From positions 62,001-126,000 of the forward strand of contig JAOUOP010000004.1 in the NCBI GenBank assembly GCA_029880325.1: a DNA stretch of 64,000 nucleotides, read 5' to 3'. The notes below the pieces were generated by a model. The model saw only the letters and a list, made by a program, of their open reading frames with translations, had not been told where the DNA came from and searched no databases. The DNA comes from Myxococcales bacterium. Its GTDB lineage: Bacteria > Myxococcota_A > Polyangia > Polyangiales > JAFGIB01. Of this stretch, positions 17,907-29,102 are shown piece by piece. Within the stretch, counting starts at the first letter, position 1. The number at the start of each line of letters is the position of its first letter. Position numbers and translations under genes: made by a program.

Positions 17907-17910
<4 letters not shown>
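16903..17910 (-). CDS. TorD/DmsD-type molybdoenzyme assembly chaperone
   Basis: 335 residues from a GTG that overlaps the stop of the molybdoenzyme gene (GTGA). The body has the all-helical TorD pattern: RGYELLATLFAEPPRGELL near the start, YAGVFLNHDGLVGGHAADAV in the middle, and the family motif region LRYDLSPDHLTVILEQLAEL. The C-terminal third (YCPRLNTLPQP, DDMAYAQRVGLYLPPSDITW) is longer than in classic TorD (about 200 residues) and is the part I cannot match. TorD proteins bind the apo-catalytic subunit and assist Mo-bis-MGD insertion. Position directly after the catalytic gene and before the transporter supports a dedicated chaperone. There are few Cys and no signal peptide, so it is cytoplasmic. 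Confidence 0.78.
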
Positions 17911-20902
<2,992 letters not shown>

Positions 20903-20906
<4 letters not shown>

Positions 20907-22531
20907 GCGTTGGGGATCTCCTGTGGTGCCATGACAAAGGCGTACTCGTAGGCGTACAGACCGGCGGTCACGAAGATCGCGGCGCCGATCTGTGCCGCGG
21001 GGGTGGCGACGGTCAAAAGCAGTAGTGGGAGCGCGTGGCCGACGACGATGGCCCCACCCCAGAAGATGTGGCGGAAGCGACCACCGGAGATTTCATGGGC
21101 GGCGCGCGCTGCGACTTCGCTCGCGTGGGACATGCCAAACTCGCCCAGCAGGATGACGAAGAGGTCGGCGAGCAGACAGCTGCCGAGCGTCCAGCGCACG
21201 ACGCTGGAGAGCTCGGAGTTGAGAACGCCAAAGCTTTCAGCCATCCACAGGGCGGCGGCGCCCATCATCGTGGCCTGTAACACCAGGTGAATGGGAAGTA
21301 GAGGGTTCTGCCACAGGTCGCGACCCTCGGCCTGGCCGAAGAGAAAGGCCGTGTAGATGGCCACGCCCGTCCCGAAAAGACCGAGCACCAGCAGCCAGGC
21401 CGGCCTGTAGGTCGTGAGATCGACGGACATGACTCCGAGATGACCGAGGGTCTCGAGTCCCCAGTAGAGCCCGAGTAGCGTGCTGTAGCCGATCAGCAGC
21501 ACCGAGCCCCGGGCCAACCAGGAGCGCCACTGGGGCCGCAAAAGAATGTAGAGAAAGCGATCCGGGCGCTCGAGATCCAGCACCAGAAATGCCGTGGTCA
21601 GTGTCATCATCAGCAGCGCCACGGCGCCGCCGTAGATGGCGGTGCTGGTTTCGTAGCTCGCCAGATCCAGCAGCCAGGCCAGCGCCAGCAGCATCCAGAC
21701 GCCGGCGCCGATCGCCTTGGTGACCAGGTAGGCAGGGACCTGCCAGTGCCAGGGCACGCGATGCTGGGCGTTGTAGCCGACTTGGGCCATATGCTGGGCC
21801 TGACGGCCGCCCAGGCGCAGTGGTCCGTGCTCTGGCAGGCCCTGGAGCTGCGGCAGTCGGCGCGCGTCTCCATTGGCTCGCGGTTGATCGTGCTCTCGGG
21901 GAGGGGCGCCGCCGGGCGCGGGTAGGGCGTCGGCCGCTGCGAAGGTTAGCGGCCGCCGTTCGGTGACCGTGGGATGCAGATTGACGTCGCTTCCGGCGAT
22001 GTAGAAGAGCTTGGGCGCCGTGCCTTGTTCCGGTTTGCGCACGGTGACCTTGGCGCGCGAAAGGGTGCGGGCGATTTCGCTGTCGGGGTCGGCAATGTCG
22101 CCGGCGATGATGGCGTGGGCCGGGCAGACGACCACGCAGGCGGGCTCCATGCCGACGCTGACGCGATGCGAGCAGTAGTGGCACTTGGCGGCGGTGTTCG
22201 TCTCCGGGTCGATGTAGATGGAGTCGTAGGGGCAGGCCTGCATGCAGGCCTTGCAGCCGATGCAGGCGTTTCCGTCGAACTCGACGATGCCGTTGTCCAT
22301 CTGCCGCATGGCCCCGGTCGGGCAGATGCGAACGCAGGGGGGGTTGTCGCAGTGGTTGCAACGGGTGACTTGAAAGTGCCGCTGCGTATCAGGATAGATA
22401 CCCGTTTCCGTGCTCTTGACCCAGGTACGATGGACCCCCAGGGGGACCGAATTCTCGCTTTTGCAGGCGGTCGAGCAGGCGTGGCAGCCGATGCAACGCT
22501 CGTTATTGATGATGAAACCGTAGCTCTGCAT
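20903..22531 (-). CDS. Fused FeS and NrfD/DmsC-like membrane subunit of the sulfite dehydrogenase (SoeB-SoeC fusion)
   Basis: 542 residues. Residues 1-185 are a four-cluster ferredoxin subunit with the motifs CIGCHACSTAC, CNHCDNPPCVRIC, CIGCKACMQAC and CHYCSHR...PACVVVC. After a Pro/Arg-rich linker (about 200-255), residues 260-535 are a DmsC/NrfD-type anchor with about eight membrane helices (VTKAIGAGVWMLLALAWLLD; LLIGYSTLLGLYWGLETLG). In the known complex these are two proteins, SoeB and SoeC. Here one ORF encodes both without a stop. The anchor passes electrons to or from the quinone pool. It is the promoter-proximal gene of the leftward operon, with a GGAGG about 14 bases before the ATG, and overlaps soeA by 4 bases. 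Confidence 0.82.
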
Positions 22532-22587
22532 GTCGTGGTCGGGTTCCTCCTACAGATCTGATACGCGCCGGATAGCGCCCCCAAAAT

Positions 22588-22608
22588 GGGACATTTTAAT
22601 TTTGTCCC
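22588..22608. promoter_or_regulatory. GGGACA-N9-TGTCCC palindrome in the divergent control region
   Basis: A 21-base interrupted palindrome with perfect 6-base arms and an AT-only centre (TTTTAATTT) lies between the soe and shdr operons. The AT-rich centre within GC-rich surroundings marks it as a promoter-associated site, either an operator or part of a core promoter for one direction. A second, longer-range inverted pair, CTGATAC (22558-22564) and GTATCAG (22628-22634), flanks it. Which regulator binds is unknown. Confidence 0.45.
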
Positions 22609-22637
22609 TTCATCCTTTGGTTGCTTCGTATCAGAAC

Positions 22638-22677
22638 ATCATGATATGAAACCCTCATGAGCTTGCAACATCATGAT
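22638..22677. promoter_or_regulatory. Three TCATGA palindromes in exact 16-base phase, probable ArsR-type operator array
   Basis: The sites are ATCATGAT (22638-22645), CTCATGAG (22654-22661) and ATCATGAT (22670-22677). Each is a self-complementary octamer containing TCATGA, and the centres are exactly 16 bases apart. The array lies directly upstream of the ArsR-family gene if that gene starts at 22717, as its RBS indicates. ArsR/SmtB regulators bind short palindromes at or near their own promoter, so autoregulation and control of the divergent sulfur-oxidation operons is the simplest reading. Confidence 0.55.
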
Positions 22678-22716
22678 GATGTGATATTTCGCCCACATCA
22701 GGGGCGAGGGCAGGGC

Positions 22717-23076
22717 ATGGTGCTTTCGATGGAACTACCGATGGAGACGCTGGAACGGGTGGCGGGGGCGCTGAAGGTCCTTGCTCATCCCTTACGGCTG
22801 AAGCTCGCGGAAATTCTCACCCAGGAAGAGCTTTCGGTATCCGTCCTCGCCGAGCGCACCGACGCGGCACAAAACCTCATCAGTCAGCACCTCAACATGA
22901 TGAAGGTCCACGGCCTTGTGACCGCGCGCCGCGACGCGCGACGCGTCTACTACCGGGCCGCTGCGCCCGAGGTCTTCACCATCATCGCCTGCATTCACAA
23001 ACACCACGGGCCCACGATTCCGCCCGAGGCAGCGGCCGACTCCACGCCCACCGATGGAGGCCCCATCAAGGCGTGA
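22717..23076 (+). CDS. ArsR/SmtB-family regulator, sHdrR-like
   Basis: 119 residues. The winged-helix HTH reads LKVLAHPLRLKLAEILTQEE, then VSVLAERTDAAQNLISQHLN, then MMKVHGLVTARRDARRVYYR, a standard ArsR domain. One Cys occurs in the whole protein, near the C-terminus (IIACIHKHHG, with His clusters next to it). sHdr-linked ArsR repressors are known to sense reactive sulfur through cysteines; a two-Cys sensor is not evident here. The start at 22717 is chosen because GAGGG lies 6 bases upstream. The farther ATG at 22657 lies inside the TCATGA array and has no RBS. It is the first gene of the rightward sulfur operon, divergent from soe. Confidence 0.82.
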   Translation: MVLSMELPMETLERVAGALKVLAHPLRLKLAEILTQEELSVSVLAERTDAAQNLISQHLNMMKVHGLVTARRDARRVYYRAAAPEVFTIIACIHKHHGPTIPPEAAADSTPTDGGPIKA

Positions 23077-23177
23077 TTTTGGTTTTTCAGGGCTACGAGC
23101 TTGCAACGGGCGTGGCCCCGGCAGGGGACGACGCCAAGCGAAAGCTCCAAACGACAACTCCAGAAGAAAGGACGTCC

Positions 23178-23558
23178 GTGTCAGAAGCCGATGAAGAAAG
23201 CGTTTTGATATTCATGACCTCCGGTCCGCAGACTCCCCAGCGCTGCGCGACTCCCTTCTACATGGCCACGATGGCGGCCGTGATGGATGCGGAAGTCGAC
23301 CTGGTTCTTCAGATCGACGGAGTGCTTCTCGTCAAAAAAGGTGTTGCCGAAGGGATGATGGCCAAGGAGGGCGGCAAGCCGATCATCGACTTTATTCGCG
23401 AGGCCACCGAAGCCGGTGTCCGCATCCATGTTTGCTCCGCAGCGCTGGGTCTGCACGACATGACCGTGGATGACTTGATCGAAGAATGCCACGGCGTGGT
23501 GGGCGCCGCCTTCATGGTGGAGCGCGGCATGGAAGCAGCCATGGTTCTCAACTACTGA
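23178..23558 (+). CDS. dsrE3: DsrE3-type sulfur-transfer protein
   Basis: 126 residues, a single DsrE/DsrF-like domain. It begins SVLIFMTSGPQTPQRCATPF, followed by AEVDLVLQIDGVLLVKKGVA and the conserved IHVCSAALGLHDMTVDDLIE with Cys86, the likely persulfide-carrying residue of the DsrE3 group. Cys23 and Cys104 are additional. The GTG start at 23178 has AGAAAGGA upstream; an earlier GTG at 23073 lacks one. DsrE3 proteins occur beside shdr clusters, where they exchange sulfane sulfur with TusA. It is cytoplasmic. It sits between the regulator and lbpA in the operon. Confidence 0.82.
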   Translation: MSEADEESVLIFMTSGPQTPQRCATPFYMATMAAVMDAEVDLVLQIDGVLLVKKGVAEGMMAKEGGKPIIDFIREATEAGVRIHVCSAALGLHDMTVDDLIEECHGVVGAAFMVERGMEAAMVLNY

Positions 23559-23573
23559 AACTCAGGAGCCGAG

Positions 23574-24038
23574 ATGCCTTCAATCGCGAACTGCTCGATC
23601 CCCGATGATTTGTTCTATCACGTCGAAAACAATACGTGGTTGCGCGACTGCGGCAACGACGTCTTCGAACTCGGCATGACCGATATCGCCCAGTCCCTGG
23701 CTGGCGCCGTGATCCATTGCCGCATCAAGAAAGCCGGCAAGGGCGTCAAAGAGGGCAAAAGCCTGGCGACAGTCGAGAGCGGCAAGTGGGTCGGTCCGGT
23801 CAAGGCGCCGTTTGCGTGCGAAATCGTCGAACGCAACGAGGCTGTCGAACAGGACGCGTCCCTGCTCAACAAGAGTCCCTACGAGCGCGGCTGGATCGCG
23901 CGCATCAAACCGGCCGACCCCGCGGCGGCGCGCGCCTCGCTGCTGGACGCAGCAAGCGCTGTGCCCGGCTTCGAGGAATACATGAAGCAGCACGGCATCA
24001 CCGAGTGTACGCACTGCGAGGGCTGTGACCTTCCATGA
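23574..24038 (+). CDS. lbpA: Lipoate-binding protein LbpA (GcvH-like) of the sHdr pathway
   Basis: 154 residues with the GcvH beta-barrel fold: HVENNTWLRDCGNDVFELGM, TDIAQSLAGAVIHCRIKKAG, and the lipoylation turn LATVESGKWVGPVKAPF with Lys71. The ESGKWVGPV version of this turn is the hallmark of sHdr-linked LbpA rather than glycine-cleavage GcvH, which has a different sequence around its Lys. In the pathway the dihydrolipoyl arm carries the sulfur being oxidized to sulfite by the sHdr proteins. The C-terminus carries an extra CTHCEGC motif (C145, C148, C151). AGGAG precedes the ATG. The stop overlaps shdrC1 by 4 bases. Confidence 0.9.
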   Translation: MPSIANCSIPDDLFYHVENNTWLRDCGNDVFELGMTDIAQSLAGAVIHCRIKKAGKGVKEGKSLATVESGKWVGPVKAPFACEIVERNEAVEQDASLLNKSPYERGWIARIKPADPAAARASLLDAASAVPGFEEYMKQHGITECTHCEGCDLP

Positions 24039-24769
24039 GCACCGATCCTCGCAAGCTTCCGATCCACGCCGACGCGCGCCACGCGGACGTCCCGCTCGAG
24101 GAAAAGCAGCGGCTCTTCGACGAAGTCGTTGCCGACACCCGCTATCACGATACGCTCTACGGCTGCTATGAGTGCGGCATCTGTGTCGCAGCTTGCCCAT
24201 CGGCTCGTTTCTACGACTTCAGCCCGCGCGTCTTCGCTCAGACGCTGGCGCGAAAAGACGTCCACGGCTTTTATGAGCTGCTCGTGGACTCGGTTTGGGA
24301 CTGCTCCCAGTGCTTTTCGTGCACCCGCTGTCCCCGACAGAACAGCCCGGGAGGGCTGATCACGATCATGCGCGAAGTGGCCGTGAACAACGGGTTGCAG
24401 AGCGCAAAGGATGCGCTGGCTGCCTACAGCCGCGTTATCTACAAGGTGATGTCCACCGGTACACAAGTCTCACCGGACATGCTCCAGCCGGATTTTTTTC
24501 CGGACTGGGGGCCTGACGTTCAGGCGGTCTCCGACAACCTGGAGACCTGGAGGCGGGCGATCCCAACCGAGACCCTGCATACGCTCGAGTTGGCCTGGGA
24601 TGTGAGTGAAAAAACTCGCGTCGAACTGTTTCTTATCTGGAAGTTAACCGGCAATTTCGATATGATCGAAAAGATCGACGAGTCGAGCTACTTGATCCTC
24701 GAAGAGATTATGGAAGAGCTCCTCGAAGAGCACGGTTACGACTTCGACGACATCGAATCCATCATTTGA
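24035..24769 (+). CDS. shdrC1: sHdrC1, two-cluster ferredoxin subunit
   Basis: 244 residues. Two [4Fe-4S] motifs are visible: CYECGICVAAC (Cys44, 47, 50, 54) with a following Pro, and CSQCFSCTRCP (Cys90, 93, 96, 99). The second motif departs from CxxCxxCxxxC by having only two residues before its last Cys. Between and after them the protein is helical, ending in an acidic tail (EEHGYDFDDIESII). HdrC proteins pass electrons between the flavin-bearing HdrA and the cysteine-rich HdrB. The order LbpA-C1-B1-A-H is the shdr core order. It starts in an ATGA overlap with lbpA and its stop overlaps a TTG in front of shdrB1. Confidence 0.88.
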   Translation: MSTDPRKLPIHADARHADVPLEEKQRLFDEVVADTRYHDTLYGCYECGICVAACPSARFYDFSPRVFAQTLARKDVHGFYELLVDSVWDCSQCFSCTRCPRQNSPGGLITIMREVAVNNGLQSAKDALAAYSRVIYKVMSTGTQVSPDMLQPDFFPDWGPDVQAVSDNLETWRRAIPTETLHTLELAWDVSEKTRVELFLIWKLTGNFDMIEKIDESSYLILEEIMEELLEEHGYDFDDIESII

Positions 24770-24798
24770 ACCCGGCGGGCCCGACGCAGTACTCCAGT

Positions 24799-25995
24799 AT
24801 GAACGACTCAGAATCTACCCCTCAGCAAAAAGCTCGAACCAAGCTTCAGGTGATCACGCGCAAGCCGCGCAAGATACCCGAGCGCTACTACAAGGATGAA
24901 TTGCTCGAGCTCGAGGCCAAGGGTGAGATCGTCGTTCAACGCATTCCCGACACCTTCGTCGAGGTCGAGGCGCGCGGTGGTCGCAAGAAGAAAATCCCGA
25001 CCAACAAGCTGTGGCATCACAAGAGCTGCGGTCAATGTGGCCACATTCCCGGCTATCCGACCTCCATTCTCTGGATGATGAACCAGATGGGAGTCGACCA
25101 CCTCGACCCGCGCGATCAGACCAGCTGCACCGGCTGGAACTACTACGCTTCAGCCACTTCCAATCCCGTGGCGCAGGCCGCGGTGGCGGTTCGCAACTTC
25201 GTGCAGGCAGAGCGTGATGGATATTTCCCGCTGATTCACTGCGGGACCAGCTATGGGCACTACAAAGAGGTCCGCGAAGAGCTGATCCACCACCCGGACA
25301 TTCGCGAAAAACTGCGGCGCGTGATGGACAAACTGCAGATGCCCGTGGTCTTCCCGGAGGAGCTGGTGCACTACTCCGAGTGGCTGCATGTGGTGCGGCA
25401 CGAAGTCGCCGCACGCCAGGTTCTCGACGTGAGCGACGTCACCATCGCAGTGCATCCGGCCTGTCACTACCACAAGCTGATTCCAGACGATGCCATCTAC
25501 GACCGCGATGTGCTCAGCGGCGAGCGTACGGCTGTCGTCACGGCCATCGCCCAGGCGCTTGGGGCCAAGGTGGGAGACTACTCCACCTGGCACGACTGCT
25601 GCGGCTTTGGCTTTCGCCATATCCTGGTGAGCCGCGATTTCACGCGCTCGTTTGCGACCCTGCGGAAGATCGAGCGCATCAAGGAAGAGGTGCAGGCGGA
25701 CCTCGTACTGGCGCACGACACCGGCTGCGTGACGACGCTTGATAAGAGCCAGTTCGCAGCCCGGGGTCACAACCGCAACGTGGGCATCGCCGTCATGGCT
25801 GACTGCCAGTTTGCTGCGCTTGCCATGGGAGCGCACCCCTACAAGGTGGTGCAGCTGCACTGGCACGGCGTCGACAGTCGACCGACGCTGCGCAAGATGG
25901 GCATCGATCCGGAAGCGGCCTGGAAGGAGTTCGAAGAGCTTACCGCCAAGATCAACGCCGGAGAGGTCGAGTTTCTCACCTGGGGAGATTGCTGA
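24799..25995 (+). CDS. shdrB1: sHdrB1, cysteine-rich (CCG) subunit
   Basis: 398 residues from the ATG. A TTG at 24766, overlapping the previous stop, is an alternative start adding 11 residues. Two HdrB-type cysteine regions are present: SCGQCGHIPGYPTSILW (C77, C80) with QTSCTGWNYYAS (C110), and HPACHYHKLIP (C222) with DCCGFGFRHI (C267, C268) and HDTGCVTT (C310). In classical HdrB these bind noncubane [4Fe-4S] clusters that act on a disulfide. In sHdr they are thought to act on the lipoyl-bound sulfur. The last CxxC of the second region is reduced to a single Cys. The stop overlaps the shdrA start. Confidence 0.88.
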   Translation: MNDSESTPQQKARTKLQVITRKPRKIPERYYKDELLELEAKGEIVVQRIPDTFVEVEARGGRKKKIPTNKLWHHKSCGQCGHIPGYPTSILWMMNQMGVDHLDPRDQTSCTGWNYYASATSNPVAQAAVAVRNFVQAERDGYFPLIHCGTSYGHYKEVREELIHHPDIREKLRRVMDKLQMPVVFPEELVHYSEWLHVVRHEVAARQVLDVSDVTIAVHPACHYHKLIPDDAIYDRDVLSGERTAVVTAIAQALGAKVGDYSTWHDCCGFGFRHILVSRDFTRSFATLRKIERIKEEVQADLVLAHDTGCVTTLDKSQFAARGHNRNVGIAVMADCQFAALAMGAHPYKVVQLHWHGVDSRPTLRKMGIDPEAAWKEFEELTAKINAGEVEFLTWGDC

Positions 25996-27050
25996 TGGGC
26001 AAGAAGGTTCTGATCGTTGGAGCGGGCCCGGCCGGCCTGGAAGCGGCTCGAGGTCTCTTGGACCTGGGGCAGTCGGTCCTACTCGTGGAGAAGCAGGCCA
26101 CCCTGGGCGGCAAGCCGATCCACTCCGACTATGCGGCGCTGACGCCCGACATGCGTCCGGCTTCGGTCGCGATGCAGGAGATGATCGACGGGGTCACCGC
26201 CCATGGCGACGCCGTCGACATTCGCACCGAGACCCAGGTCGTCGCGTGTCAGGGTGACGCGCCGGATCTGACGGTGACGCTGCGGGGCCCGGCCGGCGAA
26301 GCCACCGAAGAAGTGGCGGCAGCCATCCTCTGCACCGGTTTTGATCACTTTGACCCGGGATCCGAGACGCAGATGTACGGCTACTACGAGTACGCCGACG
26401 TCATCACGCTTGCCGATGCCGAGCGCATGCTCAAGGCGGGGCAAGTCGTGCGCCCTTCCAACGGCGAGCCTCCGCGGCAGCTGTGTTTTATCCAATGCGT
26501 GGGCAGTCGCGATCGCCAGATCGGAAACCAATGGTGCTCGAAGGTTTGCTGCGGCATCGCCTGCAAGCAGTCCATCGAGTTTCGCCAGGCCCTCGGCGAT
26601 GCGCGTGTTTTCATCTTCTACATCGACCTGCGTGCCTATGGCTTCTGGGAAGACGAACTCTACTGGCGGGCCCAGGAGCAGCATAACGTGAACTTCGTAC
26701 GCGGGATCGTGACGGAGGTCACCAAGCGCGGCGATCAGCTGTTGGTGAAAGGTGAAGACACCACCATGGGCCGGCCCATGGAAGTGCTCATGGACATGGT
26801 GATCCTTTCGGTGGGGATGGAGCCGAGCGCTGGCACCATCGAGATGTCGAAGGTCTTCGAGTTGCCGCGCGAGAGTCACGGCTTCATCGAGACCATCGGG
26901 GGGCCGCTCAATACGGTGGTCACGAGCCGCAAGGGCATCTTCGTCGCCGGAGCCGCCACGGGCCCGGCGGATCTAGAAGACACTGTCTCGTCGGCTTCCG
27001 CGGCGGCACTGAAAGCGGCGACCTTCATTCGCATGGCCGGTGGTCGGTGA
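25995..27050 (+). CDS. shdrA: sHdrA, FAD/FeS core subunit
   Basis: 351 residues. The N-terminal FAD motif is MGKKVLIVGAGPAGLEAARG (GxGxxG at 9-14), then LLVEKQATLGGKP. A second flavin-binding strand ends in AAILCTGFDHFDPG, and the HdrA cluster-binding region follows: CVGSRD (C168) with CSKVCCGIAC (C181, C185, C186, C190). The C-terminus closes with GIFVAGAATGPADLEDTVSS. sHdrA proteins are shorter than methanogen HdrA because they lack extra ferredoxin domains, and this one fits. It starts at an ATG overlapping the shdrB1 stop and overlaps shdrH by 4 bases. Confidence 0.9.
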   Translation: MGKKVLIVGAGPAGLEAARGLLDLGQSVLLVEKQATLGGKPIHSDYAALTPDMRPASVAMQEMIDGVTAHGDAVDIRTETQVVACQGDAPDLTVTLRGPAGEATEEVAAAILCTGFDHFDPGSETQMYGYYEYADVITLADAERMLKAGQVVRPSNGEPPRQLCFIQCVGSRDRQIGNQWCSKVCCGIACKQSIEFRQALGDARVFIFYIDLRAYGFWEDELYWRAQEQHNVNFVRGIVTEVTKRGDQLLVKGEDTTMGRPMEVLMDMVILSVGMEPSAGTIEMSKVFELPRESHGFIETIGGPLNTVVTSRKGIFVAGAATGPADLEDTVSSASAAALKAATFIRMAGGR

Positions 27051-27817
27051 TCGAGGCTTCCACCGAGCCCCAGATGGCAACGGTCGACTCCCTGTCGGCC
27101 CACGAGCTGCTCAAGCAGGCGACGCGGTTGGCGTCGACCAGCGACTTGAGCGAGATCGGTCGCCTGCTGCAGGACAAGCACGTGCGTTTCGCCGAGAGCC
27201 TCAGTCCCGGGTCGCTCGAGCGCCTCGACGCCGAGGCCCTGCAAGGGCTTCTCGGACTGGTGTTTTCGGTGCGCAGTCGGCGCAGGGCGTTGCTGCGCGA
27301 GCAGGGGGCCTCGGCACTCAGGGATTCCATCGCGCGCCTGCTCTGGGGTGATGATGCCTACGGCGTCCGCTTCAGCCGCTTCGTCAGTGAGCAGCAGACG
27401 CTGGACCGCAGGAGGGCGCGGGCACTTGCCAGCGAGTTATTGCACTTCACCGATCCGAGTCGCTACTGGCTATGGACCCACTGGATCTGGGATCCCGAGG
27501 CGGAGTCGGGCGTTCTGCGGCTGCTGACCGATGAAGAGGGCGCCCCGTCGCGCAGCGGCGCCGACGAGGGGCTTCTCTATCAGCTGGTCTGCACGCGGTC
27601 TTTGAGCGTGTACCTCGACGGAAGGAAGTCGGGCTACATCCAGTTGGCAGAAGGGTCGTTGGGGGCGGACGCATTTTTCGCCGTCGTCTACTCGGTCTAC
27701 ATGCTCACGCTCTATCGCCTCAAGCTTTCGGAGAATTTCGACCGCTTTCTGCCGCGTCTTCCGGAGCTGGCCCGGCGACTGCTTGGTGTTCAACATTTGC
27801 CGAACGAGAGGGCCTGA
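27047..27817 (+). CDS. shdrH: sHdrH, small accessory protein of the sHdr cluster
   Basis: 256 residues from a GTG overlapping the shdrA stop (GTGA). It is largely helical, with few motifs: LSAHELLKQATRLASTSDLS near the start, HFTDPSRYWLWTHWIWDPEA in the middle and FFAVVYSVYMLTLYRLKLSE near the end. It has one Cys (LVCTRS). I recognise it by position: the hypothetical gene after shdrA is a fixed member of shdr clusters and has no counterpart in methanogen hdr operons. The aromatic segment suggests protein or membrane contacts, but no cofactor motif is present. Its function is unknown. Confidence 0.72.
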   Translation: MIEASTEPQMATVDSLSAHELLKQATRLASTSDLSEIGRLLQDKHVRFAESLSPGSLERLDAEALQGLLGLVFSVRSRRRALLREQGASALRDSIARLLWGDDAYGVRFSRFVSEQQTLDRRRARALASELLHFTDPSRYWLWTHWIWDPEAESGVLRLLTDEEGAPSRSGADEGLLYQLVCTRSLSVYLDGRKSGYIQLAEGSLGADAFFAVVYSVYMLTLYRLKLSENFDRFLPRLPELARRLLGVQHLPNERA

Positions 27818-27819
27818 AG

Positions 27820-29097
27820 GTGGCGAAGTACGAGCGTGATGAATCCTATGTCGAGCTCGACCATGTGGAGGTCGATGGAGTCGATATTTCGGGGCACTGG
27901 AACCGGATGTATCAGCCGCGGGAAATCACGGCTTTCACTCCGGAGAAGATCGAAGAGCTCGCGGCGCTTTCGGGAGCGGAATCCATTGCCTACTGCTACC
28001 AGTGCGCCAAGTGCGTCGGTGTCTGTCCCGTGGATGCCGCCGGTGGCGACTACGGGCCGCGCAAGATCTACCGGAGACTGCAGACCGGCCTGAACATCTT
28101 CGATTCGCCTGACCTTTGGAAGTGCACGACCTGCCAGAACTGCGTGCGGGTGTGCCCGAAGGGGGTCGACATGGTGCAGATCATGCCGGCCGCACGCGAG
28201 CGCTCGGTGCTCGACGGGAAGGTGCCGCCCGAGTTGCAGGAGATGTTCGAGCACGTCGCCGAGTATGGCAATCCGATGGGCGAGTCGCCCCGTAAGCGCG
28301 AACGCTGGATCAAGCAGGCCGGAGTCGAGGTCCCCATCCTGGCCAAGACCAAGGCGCCGGTCGATATCCTCTGGTTTGTCGGTGACTTCTACGCCTACCA
28401 CAAGCGAGGACAGGACGCCGCAGGCGCCATGGCGCGGGTCTTTAGCCGCCTGGGAATCGACTTCGGCATTCTCGGCAAGGACGAGCGCAGCGACGGTGAT
28501 TCGCAGCGCCTGGCCGGCGAGCCGGGGCTTTTCGAAAGCGTTGCGGAACACAATATTCAAGAGTTCCAGAAGTACGAGTTCAACCGGATCGTGGTCTCGG
28601 GTCCCCACGCGCTCAACGCCATCAAGACCCAATACCCAAAGCTCGGCGGTCAGTTCGAGGTCGAGCACTACACGCAGCTGCTGGCCCCAAAGCTCGATGC
28701 GCTCGGTCCGTTGCTGACGAAATCCTTCGACCGCAAGGTCACCTTTCACGACCCGTGTTACCTGGGACGCCACCACGGGGAATACGACGCGCCGCGCAAG
28801 CTGCTTACCGCGGTGCCGGGTTTGCAGCTGACGGAGATGTTCCGCTGCAAGGAGCAGGGCTATTGCTGCGGCGGCGGAGGCGGCGGCATGTGGCTCGACG
28901 GTTTCATGGCCGACCAGGTCAGCGAGAGGCTGTCGGAAAAGCGCGTTCGCGAGGCCGTGGAAGTCGGTGCCGAGGTGCTGGCGGTGTGCTGTCCCTACGA
29001 GGTTTCGCGCTTCGAGGACGCGGTCAAGTCCACGGGAAATGATGGTGCCCTGGAGGTCCTGGACATCATCGAAATCCTCGATGGGTGCATGGAGTAG
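27820..29097 (+). CDS. shdrB3: sHdrB3-like FeS/CCG protein
   Basis: 425 residues from a GTG preceded by GAGGG. The N-terminal part has two [4Fe-4S] motifs, CYQCAKCVGVCP (C59, 62, 65, 69) and CTTCQNCVRVCPKG (C102, 105, 108, 112). The C-terminal half has two CCG-type blocks: HDPCYLGRHHGEYDAP with YCCGGGGGGMW, and AVCCPYEVSRFED. This HdrD-like combination (HdrC and HdrB in one chain) followed by etfBA and an Emo-like gene is the type II shdr arrangement, in which it replaces the separate HdrC2/HdrB2 pair. It resembles the soluble half of the Emo-like protein downstream, so the two are paralogues. It would move electrons from sHdrA toward EtfAB. Confidence 0.82.
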   Translation: MAKYERDESYVELDHVEVDGVDISGHWNRMYQPREITAFTPEKIEELAALSGAESIAYCYQCAKCVGVCPVDAAGGDYGPRKIYRRLQTGLNIFDSPDLWKCTTCQNCVRVCPKGVDMVQIMPAARERSVLDGKVPPELQEMFEHVAEYGNPMGESPRKRERWIKQAGVEVPILAKTKAPVDILWFVGDFYAYHKRGQDAAGAMARVFSRLGIDFGILGKDERSDGDSQRLAGEPGLFESVAEHNIQEFQKYEFNRIVVSGPHALNAIKTQYPKLGGQFEVEHYTQLLAPKLDALGPLLTKSFDRKVTFHDPCYLGRHHGEYDAPRKLLTAVPGLQLTEMFRCKEQGYCCGGGGGGMWLDGFMADQVSERLSEKRVREAVEVGAEVLAVCCPYEVSRFEDAVKSTGNDGALEVLDIIEILDGCME

Positions 29098-29102
29098 TTG
29101 AG

